Positions 1-9,200 are shown, numbered from the stretch's first letter. The stretch: DNA of 13,356 nucleotides from an uncultured Oscillospiraceae bacterium (GCA_934635545.1 CAKTZN010000027.1:1-13356); one strand, 5' to 3'. The notes: generated from the letters alone by a model not told the origin. Numbers and translations: made by a program.

Positions 1-194
1 TGCTTGCGCAGGCGGGCCAGCTCCTCGTTGTCGCCGCCCAGCGCCGTGATGCGGTTCACCGCCGCCAGATCAGCGGCCGCCATGGGCTGCTCCTTGCGGG
101 CGCCGCACTCGGTGCAGATATAAGTCTTGCCGTCATAAGCAACGCTGCTGCTGCCGCAGACAGCGCAGCGGATCGTCTTGGTTACCAGAGCCAT
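1..194 (-). CDS. Small zinc-ribbon protein, partial (C-terminus outside window)
   Basis: Sixty-four N-terminal codons are visible, beginning MALVTKTIRCAVCG, and the frame stays open to the window edge. Two CxxC pairs (C10/C13 and C27/C30), each followed by Gly and separated by a short hydrophobic strand, form a classic zinc ribbon. After it comes an Ala/Leu/Arg-rich stretch (about residues 38-64) that could start a helix. The start is supported by a perfect AAGGAGG (complement of 205-211) placed 10 nt upstream and by a sigma-A promoter at 266-294. It is divergent from the lysR gene. Function cannot be named: zinc ribbons of this kind head many unrelated proteins, and the rest of the chain is missing. 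Confidence 0.75.
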   Translation of the reverse strand, partial: MALVTKTIRCAVCGSSSVAYDGKTYICTECGARKEQPMAAADLAAVNRITALGGDNEELARLRK

Positions 195-265
195 AATTCA
201 ATTACCTCCTTGAGATTCCATGTATATTCGTGTGTTTCTTCGACGCGTCTCGTTCAACTGTCCCT

Positions 266-294
266 ATCATAGCACAGTCTTTTACATTTGTAAA
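266..294 (-). promoter_or_regulatory. Promoter of the leftward zinc-ribbon gene
   Basis: Read on the minus strand, TTTACA (294-289) is followed after 17 nt by TATGAT (271-266), and a TGC just upstream of the -10 makes it an extended -10 promoter. Spacing is optimal and the site lies about 70 nt upstream of the ATG at 194. The -35 box is inside the 280-295 palindrome. Confidence 0.6.
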
Positions 295-295
295 A
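280..295. promoter_or_regulatory. Perfect 16-bp palindrome, candidate repressor operator
   Basis: TTTTACA-TT-TGTAAAA is a perfect inverted repeat with 7-nt arms. It overlaps the -35 box of the leftward promoter, where a bound protein would block RNA polymerase. Its core TACA-nn-TGTA is the operator core known for BlaI/MecI/CopY-family repressors (the 'cop box' form). The match is seen directly; the identity of the binder is inference, and no such repressor gene is in the window. Confidence 0.4.
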
Positions 296-308
296 CGCAT
301 AATCGTAC

Positions 309-338
309 TTGCAACTATGAGGAAAAGTATGATATAAT
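309..338 (+). promoter_or_regulatory. Promoter of the lysR gene
   Basis: TTGCAA (309-314), an 18-nt spacer and a perfect TATAAT (333-338) lie 24 nt upstream of the ATG at 362. A partial dyad, TACTT (306-310) and AAGTA (325-329), brackets the spacer and could be an autoregulatory LysR-type site, but it is short. Confidence 0.65.
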
Positions 339-361
339 GTCAGAAGAAACGAGGTGGCATC

Positions 362-1246
362 ATGAGCATTTCCAAATACCAGATCTTCCTGAAAACCGCC
401 CAGTGCGGCAACTTCTCCCGGGCGGCCCGTGCCCTGAACTTCACCCAGTCCGGCGTCAGCCACGCAGTGCAGGCGCTGGAGGACGAGCTGGGCGTGACCC
501 TGCTCAGCCGCAACCGGGGCGGCGTGGTGCTGACGGCGGATGGCCGCGCCCTGCTGCCCCAGATCGAAAAGCTCTGCGCCGCCCACCACGCCCTGATGCA
601 GTCCGCCGCCAGCCTGAAGGGCGTGGACGCGGGCCTGGTGAAGGTGGCCACCTTCTCCAGCGTGTCCGTCCACTGGCTGCCCTCCATCCTGCAAAGCTTC
701 GGCGAGCGCTATCCCAACATCGAGTTCGAGGTGGTCACCGGCGACTTCTACGACCAGATCGAGGAGTGGATCCTCCGGGGCACGGTGGACTGCGGCTTCC
801 TGCGCCTGCCGTCGGTGAAGCACCTGCAGACCTATCCCCTGCACCGGGAGCAGCTACAGGTCATCGTCCCCTGCGGCCACCCGCTGGAGCACGCCGCCCC
901 CTTCCCCCTGGACGCCCTGGCGACAGAACCCTTTATCCAACTGGAGGAGGGCGAGGACTACGAGATCGTGGCGGCCTTTGACAAGATGGGCATCCGCCCC
1001 AACGTGAAATACACCGCCCGCGAGGACCGCACCATCCTCTCCATGGTGTCCAAGGGGCTGGGCATCAGCCTGCTGCCGGAGCTGATGGTGCGCCACAGCC
1101 CCTACCCCGTCACCGCCTGTCCCCCGCCCATGACCTTCCACCGCGATATCGGCATCGGCGTCAAGGATGAAAAGGCCCTGTCCGCCTCCACCCGCCGCTT
1201 TGTGGACTACGTCCGTACCTGGGTAGCGGAAAACGGCGACCGGTAA
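362..1246 (+). CDS. LysR-family transcriptional regulator
   Basis: A 294-residue protein, the usual LTTR length. Residues 1-60 are the winged helix-turn-helix (MSISKYQIFLKTAQCGNFS, then ARALNFTQSGVSHAVQALE and LGVTLLSRNRGGVVLTADG), matching the family pattern in which the recognition helix contains S-x-S-x-AI/V. Residues from about 88 on (VKVATFSSVSVHWLPSIL) form the periplasmic-binding-protein-like effector domain, continuing to VKDEKALSASTRRFVDYV near the C-terminus. The ATG at 362 is preceded by GAGG (351-354) at 7 nt. It is divergent from the zinc-ribbon gene, the usual position for an LTTR relative to a target, but that neighbour is not a typical metabolic target. The effector cannot be deduced. 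It is followed by the riboswitch locus, with its own promoter beginning 15 nt after the stop. Confidence 0.93.
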   Translation: MSISKYQIFLKTAQCGNFSRAARALNFTQSGVSHAVQALEDELGVTLLSRNRGGVVLTADGRALLPQIEKLCAAHHALMQSAASLKGVDAGLVKVATFSSVSVHWLPSILQSFGERYPNIEFEVVTGDFYDQIEEWILRGTVDCGFLRLPSVKHLQTYPLHREQLQVIVPCGHPLEHAAPFPLDALATEPFIQLEEGEDYEIVAAFDKMGIRPNVKYTAREDRTILSMVSKGLGISLLPELMVRHSPYPVTACPPPMTFHRDIGIGVKDEKALSASTRRFVDYVRTWVAENGDR

Positions 1247-1260
1247 GTGCAAATTCCCTC

Positions 1261-1289
1261 TTGCAATTTGATGGGCTGTGTGCTATATT
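1261..1289 (+). promoter_or_regulatory. Promoter of the cobalamin riboswitch RNA
   Basis: TTGCAA (1261-1266), 17-nt spacer, TATATT (1284-1289), with TGC directly before the -10 (extended -10). The predicted start near 1296 lies about 13 nt before the first helix of the aptamer. It lies just past the lysR stop, so the RNA can be made independently of lysR. Confidence 0.6.
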
Positions 1290-1302
1290 GAGTTTGTGAA
1301 TC

Positions 1303-1450
1303 AAATAACAGGACGGCGTGCCGGTCTTTCCGGCAGCGGAATGGGGTGAGATGCCCCGCGAGAAGGTCACTGTGATGCCCCCGTGTCAAAGCGGCGGGAT
1401 AAGTCAGATACGTCATGCGCCGCCCCTGGGCTTTCGCCATTCCCGAAGCC
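1303..1450 (+). promoter_or_regulatory. Cobalamin (B12) riboswitch aptamer, orphan
   Basis: Conserved cobalamin-riboswitch blocks appear in order: GGAA (1338-1341), the stem-loop GGGTGAGATGCCC (1344-1356), GTCACTGTGA (1366-1375), and AAGTCAGATAC (1401-1411). The closing helix P1 can be drawn as CAGG-a-CGGCG (1309-1318) with CGCCG-cc-CCTG (1418-1428). After it comes hairpin GGCTTT/GAAGCC (1429-1434 with 1445-1450), whose loop CGCCATTCCC is where the kissing loop L13 is expected. In this family bound cobalamin stabilises the kissing loop and switches the downstream platform. No rightward coding region follows, which is unusual. The class assignment is by motif recognition, not a covariance-model search. 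Confidence 0.85.
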
Positions 1451-1460
1451 GAAGCGAAAA

Positions 1461-1505
1461 GTGTGTATCGACGCACGGTCTGCTTTGGCCGTGCGTTTTC
1501 TTTTT
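1461..1505 (+). terminator. Riboswitch expression platform: antiterminator and intrinsic terminator
   Basis: The terminator stem ACGCACGG (1471-1478) pairs with CCGTGCGT (1489-1496), extendable by two inner pairs, and is followed by TTTTCTTTTT (1496-1505). An alternative hairpin, GTGTGT (1461-1466) with ACGCAC (1471-1476) around the tetraloop ATCG, uses the same 5' arm and excludes the terminator. This pair of exclusive folds is the expected switch. Ligand binding in B12 riboswitches usually favours termination. Confidence 0.8.
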
Positions 1506-1628
1506 GCAAGCCGAACGCGGCAACGCGCCGCAGCTTTCCCATAGAACGGCAGGAGGGGTTTGCCGGCCCCTCCTGCCCATCCTCACATTTTACTCTCTTA
1601 CATTTTCTACCCTTTCAATATCCCCCCC
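1506..1628 (+). other. Gene-free tail downstream of the riboswitch, with a 10-bp hairpin
   Basis: No ATG occurs on the plus strand here, and no open frame resembles a protein. The main structure is a perfect hairpin, GCAGGAGGGG (1549-1558) with CCCCTCCTGC (1567-1576), loop TTTGCCGG. It has no T-run on either strand, so it is not a terminator. The 5' arm contains an SD-like AGGAGG (1551-1556), but no proper start codon sits downstream at useful spacing. It may be the body of a regulated non-coding RNA or the remnant of a lost gene. Confidence 0.5.
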
Positions 1629-1677
1629 AAAAGCAGCATGGCCTCCCGATTTTTGACCGGGAGGCCATGCTGTTTTC
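1629..1677. terminator. Bidirectional terminator between the riboswitch RNA and yibE/F
   Basis: CAGCATGGCCTCCCG (1634-1648) pairs perfectly with CGGGAGGCCATGCTG (1658-1672), giving a 15-bp stem and 9-nt loop. It is flanked by AAAA (1629-1632) and TTTT (1674-1677), so it works on both strands. It ends the leftward yibE/F transcript 21 nt past the stop and would stop riboswitch read-through. Confidence 0.9.
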
Positions 1678-1697
1678 TTCATGTGTTCAGATTTTCC

Positions 1698-2873
1698 TTA
1701 CGCCTTTCCCTTCGTCAGGATCACCGAGCTGATCAGCGCCGTCAGCGGCACCGACAGTATCACGCCGATGCTGCTGGAGATACTGCTGACCACCTCGATG
1801 GTCAGGTACGCCGAGCTGATGAGCTGATAGGGACTCAGGCCCAGTGAATAGAGGTAAATAATGAGGGCAAAGCCGCTGCCCAGGAAGGCCAGGATCAGCG
1901 TGTTGGTCATGGTGCCCACCATGTCCCGGCCGATGTTCATGCCGGAGCGGAACAGCTCCTTCGCGCCCCGATCCGGCGCGACAGCATGCACCTCCGTCAG
2001 CGCCGAGGCGATGCTCATGGCCACGTCCATCACCGCGCCCAGGGCGCTGATGACGATGCCGCCCACCAGAAGGCCCCGCATGCCGATGGGGGTGCCCGTC
2101 TGCCGGAGCTGCAGAAGGGGCTCCACATCCGCCAGCCGCAGGCCGTCCACCCGTGCCAGGCTCTGGGCCGCCAGGCCGAACAGCAGCGCCAGCGCCGTTC
2201 CCGCGATGGTGCCCAGCGTGGCGCACACGGTCTTGCGCTGCACGCCGCCCAGGATCACCATGGTCACCACCGTGACATACGCGCACACCAGAAACACCGT
2301 CAGCAGCGTGGGCGCACCTTTCATCAGCAGCGGGATCAGTATCCAGAACAGACACACCAGCGTCATGGCCAGCGCCACCAGCGACTTGGCGCCCACCTTG
2401 CCGCCCACGGCCACCGTGGCGATCAGGAACAGCGCCACGATCACCGCCAGCACTGGCAGACGGTTGTACTCATATACCGTGGCGGTGTGGGTGCCGTCGG
2501 CATAGGTGGAGATCAGCAGCGTCGCCCCGTCGCCCACCTTCAGTTGTCCGCCGTACAGCGGCCCCACATAGCCGTATACCTGCAAGGTCTCGCCCTTGTA
2601 CTGGCCGGTCTTCACCTCCGCCAGCAGAAGCTGCTCACCCCGCAGGGCGTTGTCCGCCGTGGGATCCACGAACGTGTTGTCCGACAGCACCGCCGTAATC
2701 ACGGCGTTTTCATACTCGGCGTATTCCGCGGCATCGCTGGGCGCGGTCTTTTCCGGCGCGGCGACGGCGCGGACGGCGATAAACAGCACCAGCGCGGCGG
2801 CCAGCACAAGGCAGCTCACGCGGTTTTCCCGCCACCATTGGCCCGGCGTGGGCCGTAAAGCGCTCTTTTTCAT
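1698..2873 (-). CDS. YibE/F family membrane protein
   Basis: A 391-residue integral membrane protein. A first hydrophobic segment (about 19-38) is followed by an outside domain of about 100 residues (40-138). Then come seven or so membrane segments, approximately at 138-156, 162-182, 188-208, 217-235, 266-286, 321-342 and 366-386. The family signature is clear in GAVMDVAMSIASALTE (279-294) and GRDMVGTMTNTLILAF (315-330). The family is widespread in Firmicutes and its biochemical role is not established, so none is claimed. The ATG at 2873 has GGAGG (complement of 2882-2886) at 8 nt. It is monocistronic: promoter at 2903-2931, terminator at 1629-1677. It converges on the orphan riboswitch. Confidence 0.88.
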   Translation of the reverse strand: MKKSALRPTPGQWWRENRVSCLVLAAALVLFIAVRAVAAPEKTAPSDAAEYAEYENAVITAVLSDNTFVDPTADNALRGEQLLLAEVKTGQYKGETLQVYGYVGPLYGGQLKVGDGATLLISTYADGTHTATVYEYNRLPVLAVIVALFLIATVAVGGKVGAKSLVALAMTLVCLFWILIPLLMKGAPTLLTVFLVCAYVTVVTMVILGGVQRKTVCATLGTIAGTALALLFGLAAQSLARVDGLRLADVEPLLQLRQTGTPIGMRGLLVGGIVISALGAVMDVAMSIASALTEVHAVAPDRGAKELFRSGMNIGRDMVGTMTNTLILAFLGSGFALIIYLYSLGLSPYQLISSAYLTIEVVSSISSSIGVILSVPLTALISSVILTKGKA

Positions 2874-2902
2874 CCGGAAGTCCTCCGTTTTTCGTTTTTA
2901 CC

Positions 2903-2931
2903 AGCATAACAAGTTCGCCGCCCGATGTCAA
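2903..2931 (-). promoter_or_regulatory. Promoter of yibE/F
   Basis: On the minus strand a perfect TTGACA (2931-2926), a 17-nt spacer and TATGCT (2908-2903). The predicted start is near 2896, leaving a short leader of about 23 nt with no visible structure. Confidence 0.75.
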
Positions 2932-2992
2932 TACCGGTCCGCCGCAGCGCCAAAGCATGACAAAGGTTTTACAAAAATGGTGATTTTAGGGG

Positions 2993-3021
2993 TGGCTTTT
3001 GCCGGAAGGATATGGTACAAT
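2993..3021 (+). promoter_or_regulatory. Extended -10 promoter of the large surface-protein gene
   Basis: TACAAT (3016-3021) is preceded by TGG, an extended -10 element. The -35 position (2993-2998, TGGCTT) is poor, so this promoter may depend on the extended -10 or an activator. The predicted start is near 3028, giving an untranslated leader of about 210 nt. Confidence 0.5.
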
Positions 3022-3062
3022 GTAGCCATCAACTCGAAAGGTCTGCTCCGGTTTTTGGCACT

Positions 3063-3129
3063 ATCCACGATTTGGGACAAGTTTCGCCTGAGATTCGGCA
3101 CACAGCAAACCCCTCCTGAATTTGTGGAT
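3063..3129 (+). promoter_or_regulatory. Structured leader RNA, candidate riboswitch of unknown class
   Basis: Four helices nest without conflict: ATCCACGA (3063-3070) with TTGTGGAT (3122-3129, one G-U), GGG (3074-3076) with CCC (3111-3113), GTTT (3081-3084) with AAAC (3107-3110), and GCC (3086-3088) with GGC (3097-3099), closing an 8-nt loop. Only 6 nt separate the outer helix from an intrinsic terminator at 3136-3166. I could not match it to the conserved cores of cobalamin, TPP, purine, SAM, lysine, glycine, c-di-GMP, ydaO, ZTP, guanidine, fluoride or T-box elements. Inner helices are short, so the fold is a hypothesis. Confidence 0.4.
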
Positions 3130-3135
3130 CGCCGT

Positions 3136-3166
3136 CCGCCTGCCCTGTGCAGGTGGGGCGGTTTTT
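3136..3166 (+). terminator. Leader terminator (attenuator) upstream of the large gene
   Basis: CCGCC (3136-3140) pairs with GGCGG (3157-3161), with inner CCT/AGG pairs (3144-3146 with 3151-3153), followed directly by TTTTT (3162-3166). It lies between the promoter and the start codon, 73 nt before the ATG, so transcription of the gene must pass it. This implies conditional read-through. Confidence 0.65.
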
Positions 3167-3239
3167 CTGTCTGTATCAGAAAAGCGACCGTGCCGGGCCC
3201 GGACCGGCCAAGTAGGAAAATGAGACGGGAGGTTTATGA

Positions 3240-6200
3240 ATGAAAGGACGAACAAGCAAGCGGATTCTCTCCGCGCTGCTGTCACTGGTAATGCTGCTGT
3301 CGCTGCTGCCGGTGGCCGCATTCGCCACGGAGACGGCAACAACGGCGACATGGACGAAAGTCACGTCCGCCCCGGAAGATTGGTCGGGCACTTACCTGAT
3401 CGTTTCCGAGGGTGATAAACTTATTTTGGATGGCTCTCGCGACAAGCTGGATGGCGAGGGCAATAAGATTGACGTGACTATTGCCGACGGCACAATCACT
3501 GGCGACTATGCCAAATATGCCTTTACCATCGCTTCGATGGAAGGCGGCTATTCAATCCAGTCTGCCAGCGGAAAGTATATTTCCGGCACGGCAAATAAGA
3601 ACGCATTAAATAGCAATGCTGCCGCTGTACTGAATACCATTGCAATGAGCGACGGCAATGTGATCATTACCAGCAACAATACAACACTGCAATACAACAA
3701 TGCAGCCACAAACGGTACTCGTTTCCGCTACTACAAGAGCCAGAATCAGCAGCCCATCGCTCTTTATGCGCTCACCGCCACCGGCGGCAGCGAAACAGAG
3801 ACCGTAGCCGCCCCCACCGCCAATTATCCGAACGGCAGCGATCTGGAGATCGGCACTCAGATTGAGTTCACCTGCGAAACCGAGGGTGCCACCATCCAGT
3901 ATCACACCGGCGACGGCAACTGGGTGAAATACACCGCCCCCATCCCGGTGAACGCCAATACAGCTTTCACTGTGAAAGCTGTCAGCGCCACTGGCGCTGA
4001 GTCCGATGCGGCCACCTTCACCTACACCGCCTACAAGCTGGTGGACAAGTACGTCAAGGCGGACACCATTGCCACCGGCGACAAGGTGATCATCTACAAC
4101 ACGGGCAATACCAGCGCTATCAGTGCTACCATGAAGGGCAGCTACTACCTGACCCCTGTGACCGCCACCGTGGCCGAAAATGCTTTGACCGCTGATGACA
4201 TGAGCGCCATCGTCTGGACGGTCACCAAGAACGACGACGGCACCTATACCTTCGCGCAGGGTGAAAATACCCTGACCATGGGCACCAACAACGGCAAGTT
4301 CAATCTGAACCTGACCAGTGACGGCGCCACCAACTGGGATCTGGAAGCCATCGGCACAGGCGGCGCGTACACCATGTCCGGCAACGGTGTCACCGGCCAA
4401 TACGGCAAGGTGTACATCGAGTACTACGCAAAGTACACCGAGTTCTCCGCCTACTGCACCAGCACAGATCGTCTGTCCGAAAAAGACTTCGGCATGACGT
4501 TCTTCAAGCTGACCCAGGAGAAGCAGCCCGTGGACGGCGAGACCCCTGCCGGGACCGTGGCCGCCCCCACCGCGTCCCCCGCTGCCGGTGAGATCGACAA
4601 GGGCACCAAGGTCACCTTCTCCTGCGCCACCACAGATGCGACGATCCTCTATAAGACCACCGGCGATTACACGACCTACACTGGCCCCATCACGGTCAAT
4701 GAGGACACCACCTTCACCGTCAAGGCCACCAAGGACGGCATGAACCCCAGTGCCGAGGTCACCTTCATCTACACCGTGAAGGCCGAGGCCGGTGACAAGT
4801 ATGTCCTGGCGGACACCATCGACACCGGCGACCAGGTCGTGATCTATTACCCCAAAGACAAGAAGATCATGACCACGGAGGGCTACACATACACCAATAA
4901 AAACACCGGCAAATCCAAGGATGAAATGGTAGCCGCCGGCGCCACCGTGACCGGCAGCGAATTGACCACCGCAGCCACCAATGCCGCCGTGCTGACCGTC
5001 ACCAAGGACGCCAACGGCAAGTATACCTTCACCACCGCCGACGGCAGGCACCTTTATATGGACGGCACTCATGTGCGTCTGGTGAATACTGCCGACGCCA
5101 ACACCCTGTTCCAGTTGGAACCCGCCACCAACGGCTGGTTCATCAAAGCCGATACGGCGCAGGTCAGCAATAAGGCCCAGTACCTGGAATACTTCGGTGG
5201 CTACTTCACCGTATTCGGTATGAGCAGCAATACGGCGATCTACACCTTCCAGTTCTACAAGCTGGCCCGGGCCACCGACCCGGTCTCCGGCCTGCAGGAC
5301 GGCGATAAGGTCGCCATCTACAACGATGCCAACGCCATCGCCATCGGCACCGCCGCTTCCGGCAGCAACCTGACCGGCGTGGCCACCACGCTGGACGGTG
5401 AGCTGGTAAAGTCTGCCGCCGGTATGGCAGAATTCACCGTTCGCGTCAACGATCAGAATCAGTTGACCTTCGTCTGCGACGGCAAGTATCTGACGTCTGC
5501 CCAGACTGGCAAGGGTCTGTCTCTGGCGGCAGCCGAGTCCGACTACAGCCTGTGGGTGGCCGAAGCGAATGGCAGCGGCTTCTATCTGAAGAATGTCAAT
5601 GCCCAGTTTAAGACCAATGCGCAGTACCTTCAGGTGTTCAACTCCAACTTCTCTACCTTCGGTCTCGGCACCGGCGGTGACAACTATACCGTGACCTTCC
5701 GCAAGATCGCCGCCGACACCCCCGACACCGGCGATCTGCCCAAGGCTGGCGACCAGGTCGTCATCTACAACGCCAACGCCAATGCCGCGCTGGCCGCCCA
5801 GGACAAAAACCCCGACAGCCCCTCCATCACCAAGTCCGGCGCTGTCGAGCTCACTGACGACGGCAAGCTCGCCAAGGGCAACGGCGCCGCCGTGTTCACC
5901 GTGGAGCAGAGCGGCCAGTATCTGCGCTTCAAGAACGAGACCTACGGCTACCTGTGCGCCAACGGCACCGGCAACAACGCCTTCTACAGCCAGGCCGTCA
6001 GCGAGGACGCCGACTGGCTGGTACGCACCTGCTCCGGCGGCGTGGGCGGCTTCGAGATGGAGAGCCGTACCGCCAAGTACAAGGGCTACAGCCAGTGGCT
6101 GGAGTATTACAGCGACAGCTTCAAGGTGTATAGCATGGACAAATCCAAGGTCACGGATTACACCATCTACTCCTTCCAGTTCCTGCCCGTGGCGGACGGC

Positions 6201-9200
6201 GTGCGTATCACCAACGACATCGTCAACCAGCCCGCCGTGGACTTCGGCACCGTGCAGCCCGCTTATGTGGGGCAGGAATATGCGCTGACCTTCACCGTGG
6301 ACGCCCCCTTCGGTGTCAACGGCGACATGACCGCCAAGCTGGGTGAAAAGACGCTGGACGTCACCAAGGATGAGGATGGCGTCTACACCGCCGTCATCCC
6401 CGTGGAGGACGTGACCGGCACCGAGCTGACCGTCACCGTCACCGGTACGGACAACCAGGGCATTGCCATCACCGGCGAGGCCAAGATCGAGGTCAAGGAC
6501 GAGCCTTCCATCACCGATCCCTTCCCCGCCAAGGGCACGGAGACCGGCGATGACAAGCGTCCCGTCATCGGCGCCACCGTCGTCAACGCCGGTGAGGATC
6601 CCACCGTGACCATGACCGTCAACAACGCGGCCGTGACACTCGTCAAGGGCGACAACGGCAAGTACACCTATACCCCCACTGCGGACATGTCCGATGGCCG
6701 CGTGACCGTGACCATGACCGTCACCCGCGCGAATGCTCCCACCAAGACCGCCACTCTGAGCTGGTTCTTCACCGTGGGCGAGGCCCAGTATCAGATGTAC
6801 TTCGGCCAGCTCCACTCCCACACCCAGTATTCCGACGGCTCCGGCTCTCTGGAAAGCGCGCTGGCCTATGTGAAGTCCCTGCCTGAAAGCGCCAATGTCC
6901 AGTTCGTGGCCTTCACCGACCACTCCAACTACTTTGATAAGAGCGGCGCCGCCAACCCCGAGGGTGCGCTGTATGACATGAGCCTCGCCACCGAGTACAG
7001 CCAGAGCACCTGGAGCTCCTACAAGAGCGCCATCGATGCCTTCAACGCCGAAAACAACGGCATTGTCGCCATCGGCGGCTTCGAGATGACCTGGTCCGGC
7101 GGCCCCGGCCATATCAACACCTTCAACACCCCCGGCATCGTCTCCCGCAACAACTCCACGCTGAACAACAAGACCGATGACGCCGGTATGAAGGCCTACT
7201 ACAAGTTGCTGAGCCAGACCGAGGGTGCGGACTCCATCAGCCAGTTCAACCACCCCGGCAAGACCTTCGGCAACTTCTCCGACTTCTCCTATTGGGATGC
7301 CATGATCGACACCCGTATGTACATGGTGGAGGTCGGCAACGGCGAGGGCCAGATCGGTGCCGGCGGCTACTATCCCAGCTATGAGCAGTACATCATGGCC
7401 CTGGATAAGGGCTGGCATGTGGCCCCCACCAACAACCAGGATAACCACAAGGGCAAGTGGGGCAACGCCAACGACGCCCGTGACGTTATCATCACCGACG
7501 ACTTCTCCGAGGAAGGCATCTACGCGGCCATCCGCGCAAGACACATGTACGCCACCGAGGATAAGAACCTTGAGGTGACCTACACCGTCAACGGTAATCT
7601 GATGGGCACCATCATTGAGGATATCCCCGCCGAGCTGGATATCAGCATCACCGTCAGTGATCCCGATGCCAGCGATTCCATCAGCAAGGTAGAGCTCGTG
7701 GCCAACTCCGGCCGCGTCATCAAGGCCTGGGATACCGCTGCCGAGCTGGCCTCCGGTGAGCTGTCCGCGACCCTGGCGCCCGAGTACAGCTACTACTTCG
7801 TCCGCGTCACCGAGGGTGACGGCGATCTGGCCGTTACCGCTCCCGTCTGGGTGGGCGATACCCTGAAGCTGGGCATCACCAGCACGGAGACCAACTCCGC
7901 CACCCCCGTCACCGGCGAGGAGCTGACCGTCACCACCACCCTGTTCAACAGTGAGGCCACCGACGCCACCGTCAAAACCATCACCTACTCCATCGGCAGT
8001 GAGGTCATCGGCATCGACGAAAAAGGCTATACCCTGCCCGCCAACGGCACGCTGCCCATCGACTTCAACTACACCCCCACCTCCGCCCGTGTCGTGACCA
8101 TCACGGTCACCGCTGTCGTGGTGCAGGATGGCAAGGAGTTCACCTTCGCCAAGGATATCACCCTTGACGTGCTGAACGCCGACTCTCTGGTCTACATCGG
8201 CATCGACGCCTCCCACTACAACGAGTATGTGAACGGCAACTACAAGGACAACATGGGCAACTTCAGCGCTCTGGCCGCGGAGTACAGCATCCGCACCGTG
8301 ACGCTGAGCACCAGCGAGGAACTGATCGCCGCCTGCTCCAACCCCAAGTACAAGGCTCTGATCTTGACCGCGCCCAGCCGCCGTGACGGCGACGATACAC
8401 TGCGCAATCCGTACTCGAACTATACCGATGATGAGATCACCGCCATCAAGGGCTTCAATGAAACCGGAGGCACCGTGATCCTGACCGGCTGGTCCGACTA
8501 CTACGAAAGCTACAAACACTCTTTCCCCTTCCCTGCCGAGGATCACATGGCCGCCCAGCAGAACCGCATCCTCTCCGCGCTGGGCTCCAGCCTGCGCATC
8601 AGCGATGACGGCACGCTTGACGACACGCTCAACGGCGGTCAGCCCCAGCGTCTGTACTTCAGCACCTACAACCTCGACCACCCGCTCATGAACGGCGTCG
8701 AGTTTGACCCCGATCACCCGAATGACGTGCTCTACACCGAGCGTTTCAGCCAGTACGGCGGCGCGTCCATCTACGCGGTGGGTGCTGACGGCACCCTGCC
8801 CGCCACCGTCTCCCCCATGGTCTACGGCCATGCCACCACCGTCTCCAAGGATCAGGACAGCGACGGTCTGGGCGGCGCGAATACGCCCAAGTACACGGTA
8901 GCCGAGAATGACAGCCGCCTGCTGGTCATGGCCACCGAGCAGCTCAGCGGCAAGGGTCTGATCGTTGTCTCCGGCGCGGCCTTCCTGTCCAACTTCGAGG
9001 TACAGGCAAAGGTGGAGGACAGCGGCGCAGAGAAGAACTACTCCAACTATAAGATCTGCGAGAATCTGCTCAACCTGCTGAACCCCACGAAGATCAGCAC
9101 GGTCGCCGAGGTGCAGGCCGAGCCGGAGGAGGGCGTCAAGTTCACCATCGAGGCCATCGTCACCTCCAACGCCTCCGGCTATGATAAGGACACCGCCTTC

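Noticed and set aside
254-1252. Minus-strand open frames opposite the lysR gene
   Set aside because: They are shadows of the LysR frame in GC-rich DNA, with His/Gln/Gly/Ala-rich low-complexity translations and no start signals.
1318-1847. Several rightward open frames of 95-112 codons (starts 1318, 1415, 1560) downstream of or over the riboswitch
   Set aside because: They run through the structured riboswitch, the switch terminator, the bidirectional terminator and the 3' end of yibE/F. They have no ribosome binding site at proper spacing and protein-like composition is absent.
1551-3117. A 13-nt sequence AGGAGGGGTTTGC at 1551-1563 occurs inverted at 3105-3117
   Set aside because: In 13 kb read on both strands a few 13-nt matches are expected by chance. 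The match does not extend on either side, so it is not evidence of a repeat or mobile element.
3061-3129. The leader motif CCTGAGATTCGGC as part of a TPP riboswitch
   Set aside because: The TGAGA is present by itself, but the second TPP block (GAACCTGATCTGGATAATGCC-like) is absent.
3236-3238. ATG at 3236 as an alternative start of the large gene
   Set aside because: It is in another frame and gives no signal peptide. ATG 3240 has good SD spacing and begins a textbook signal sequence.
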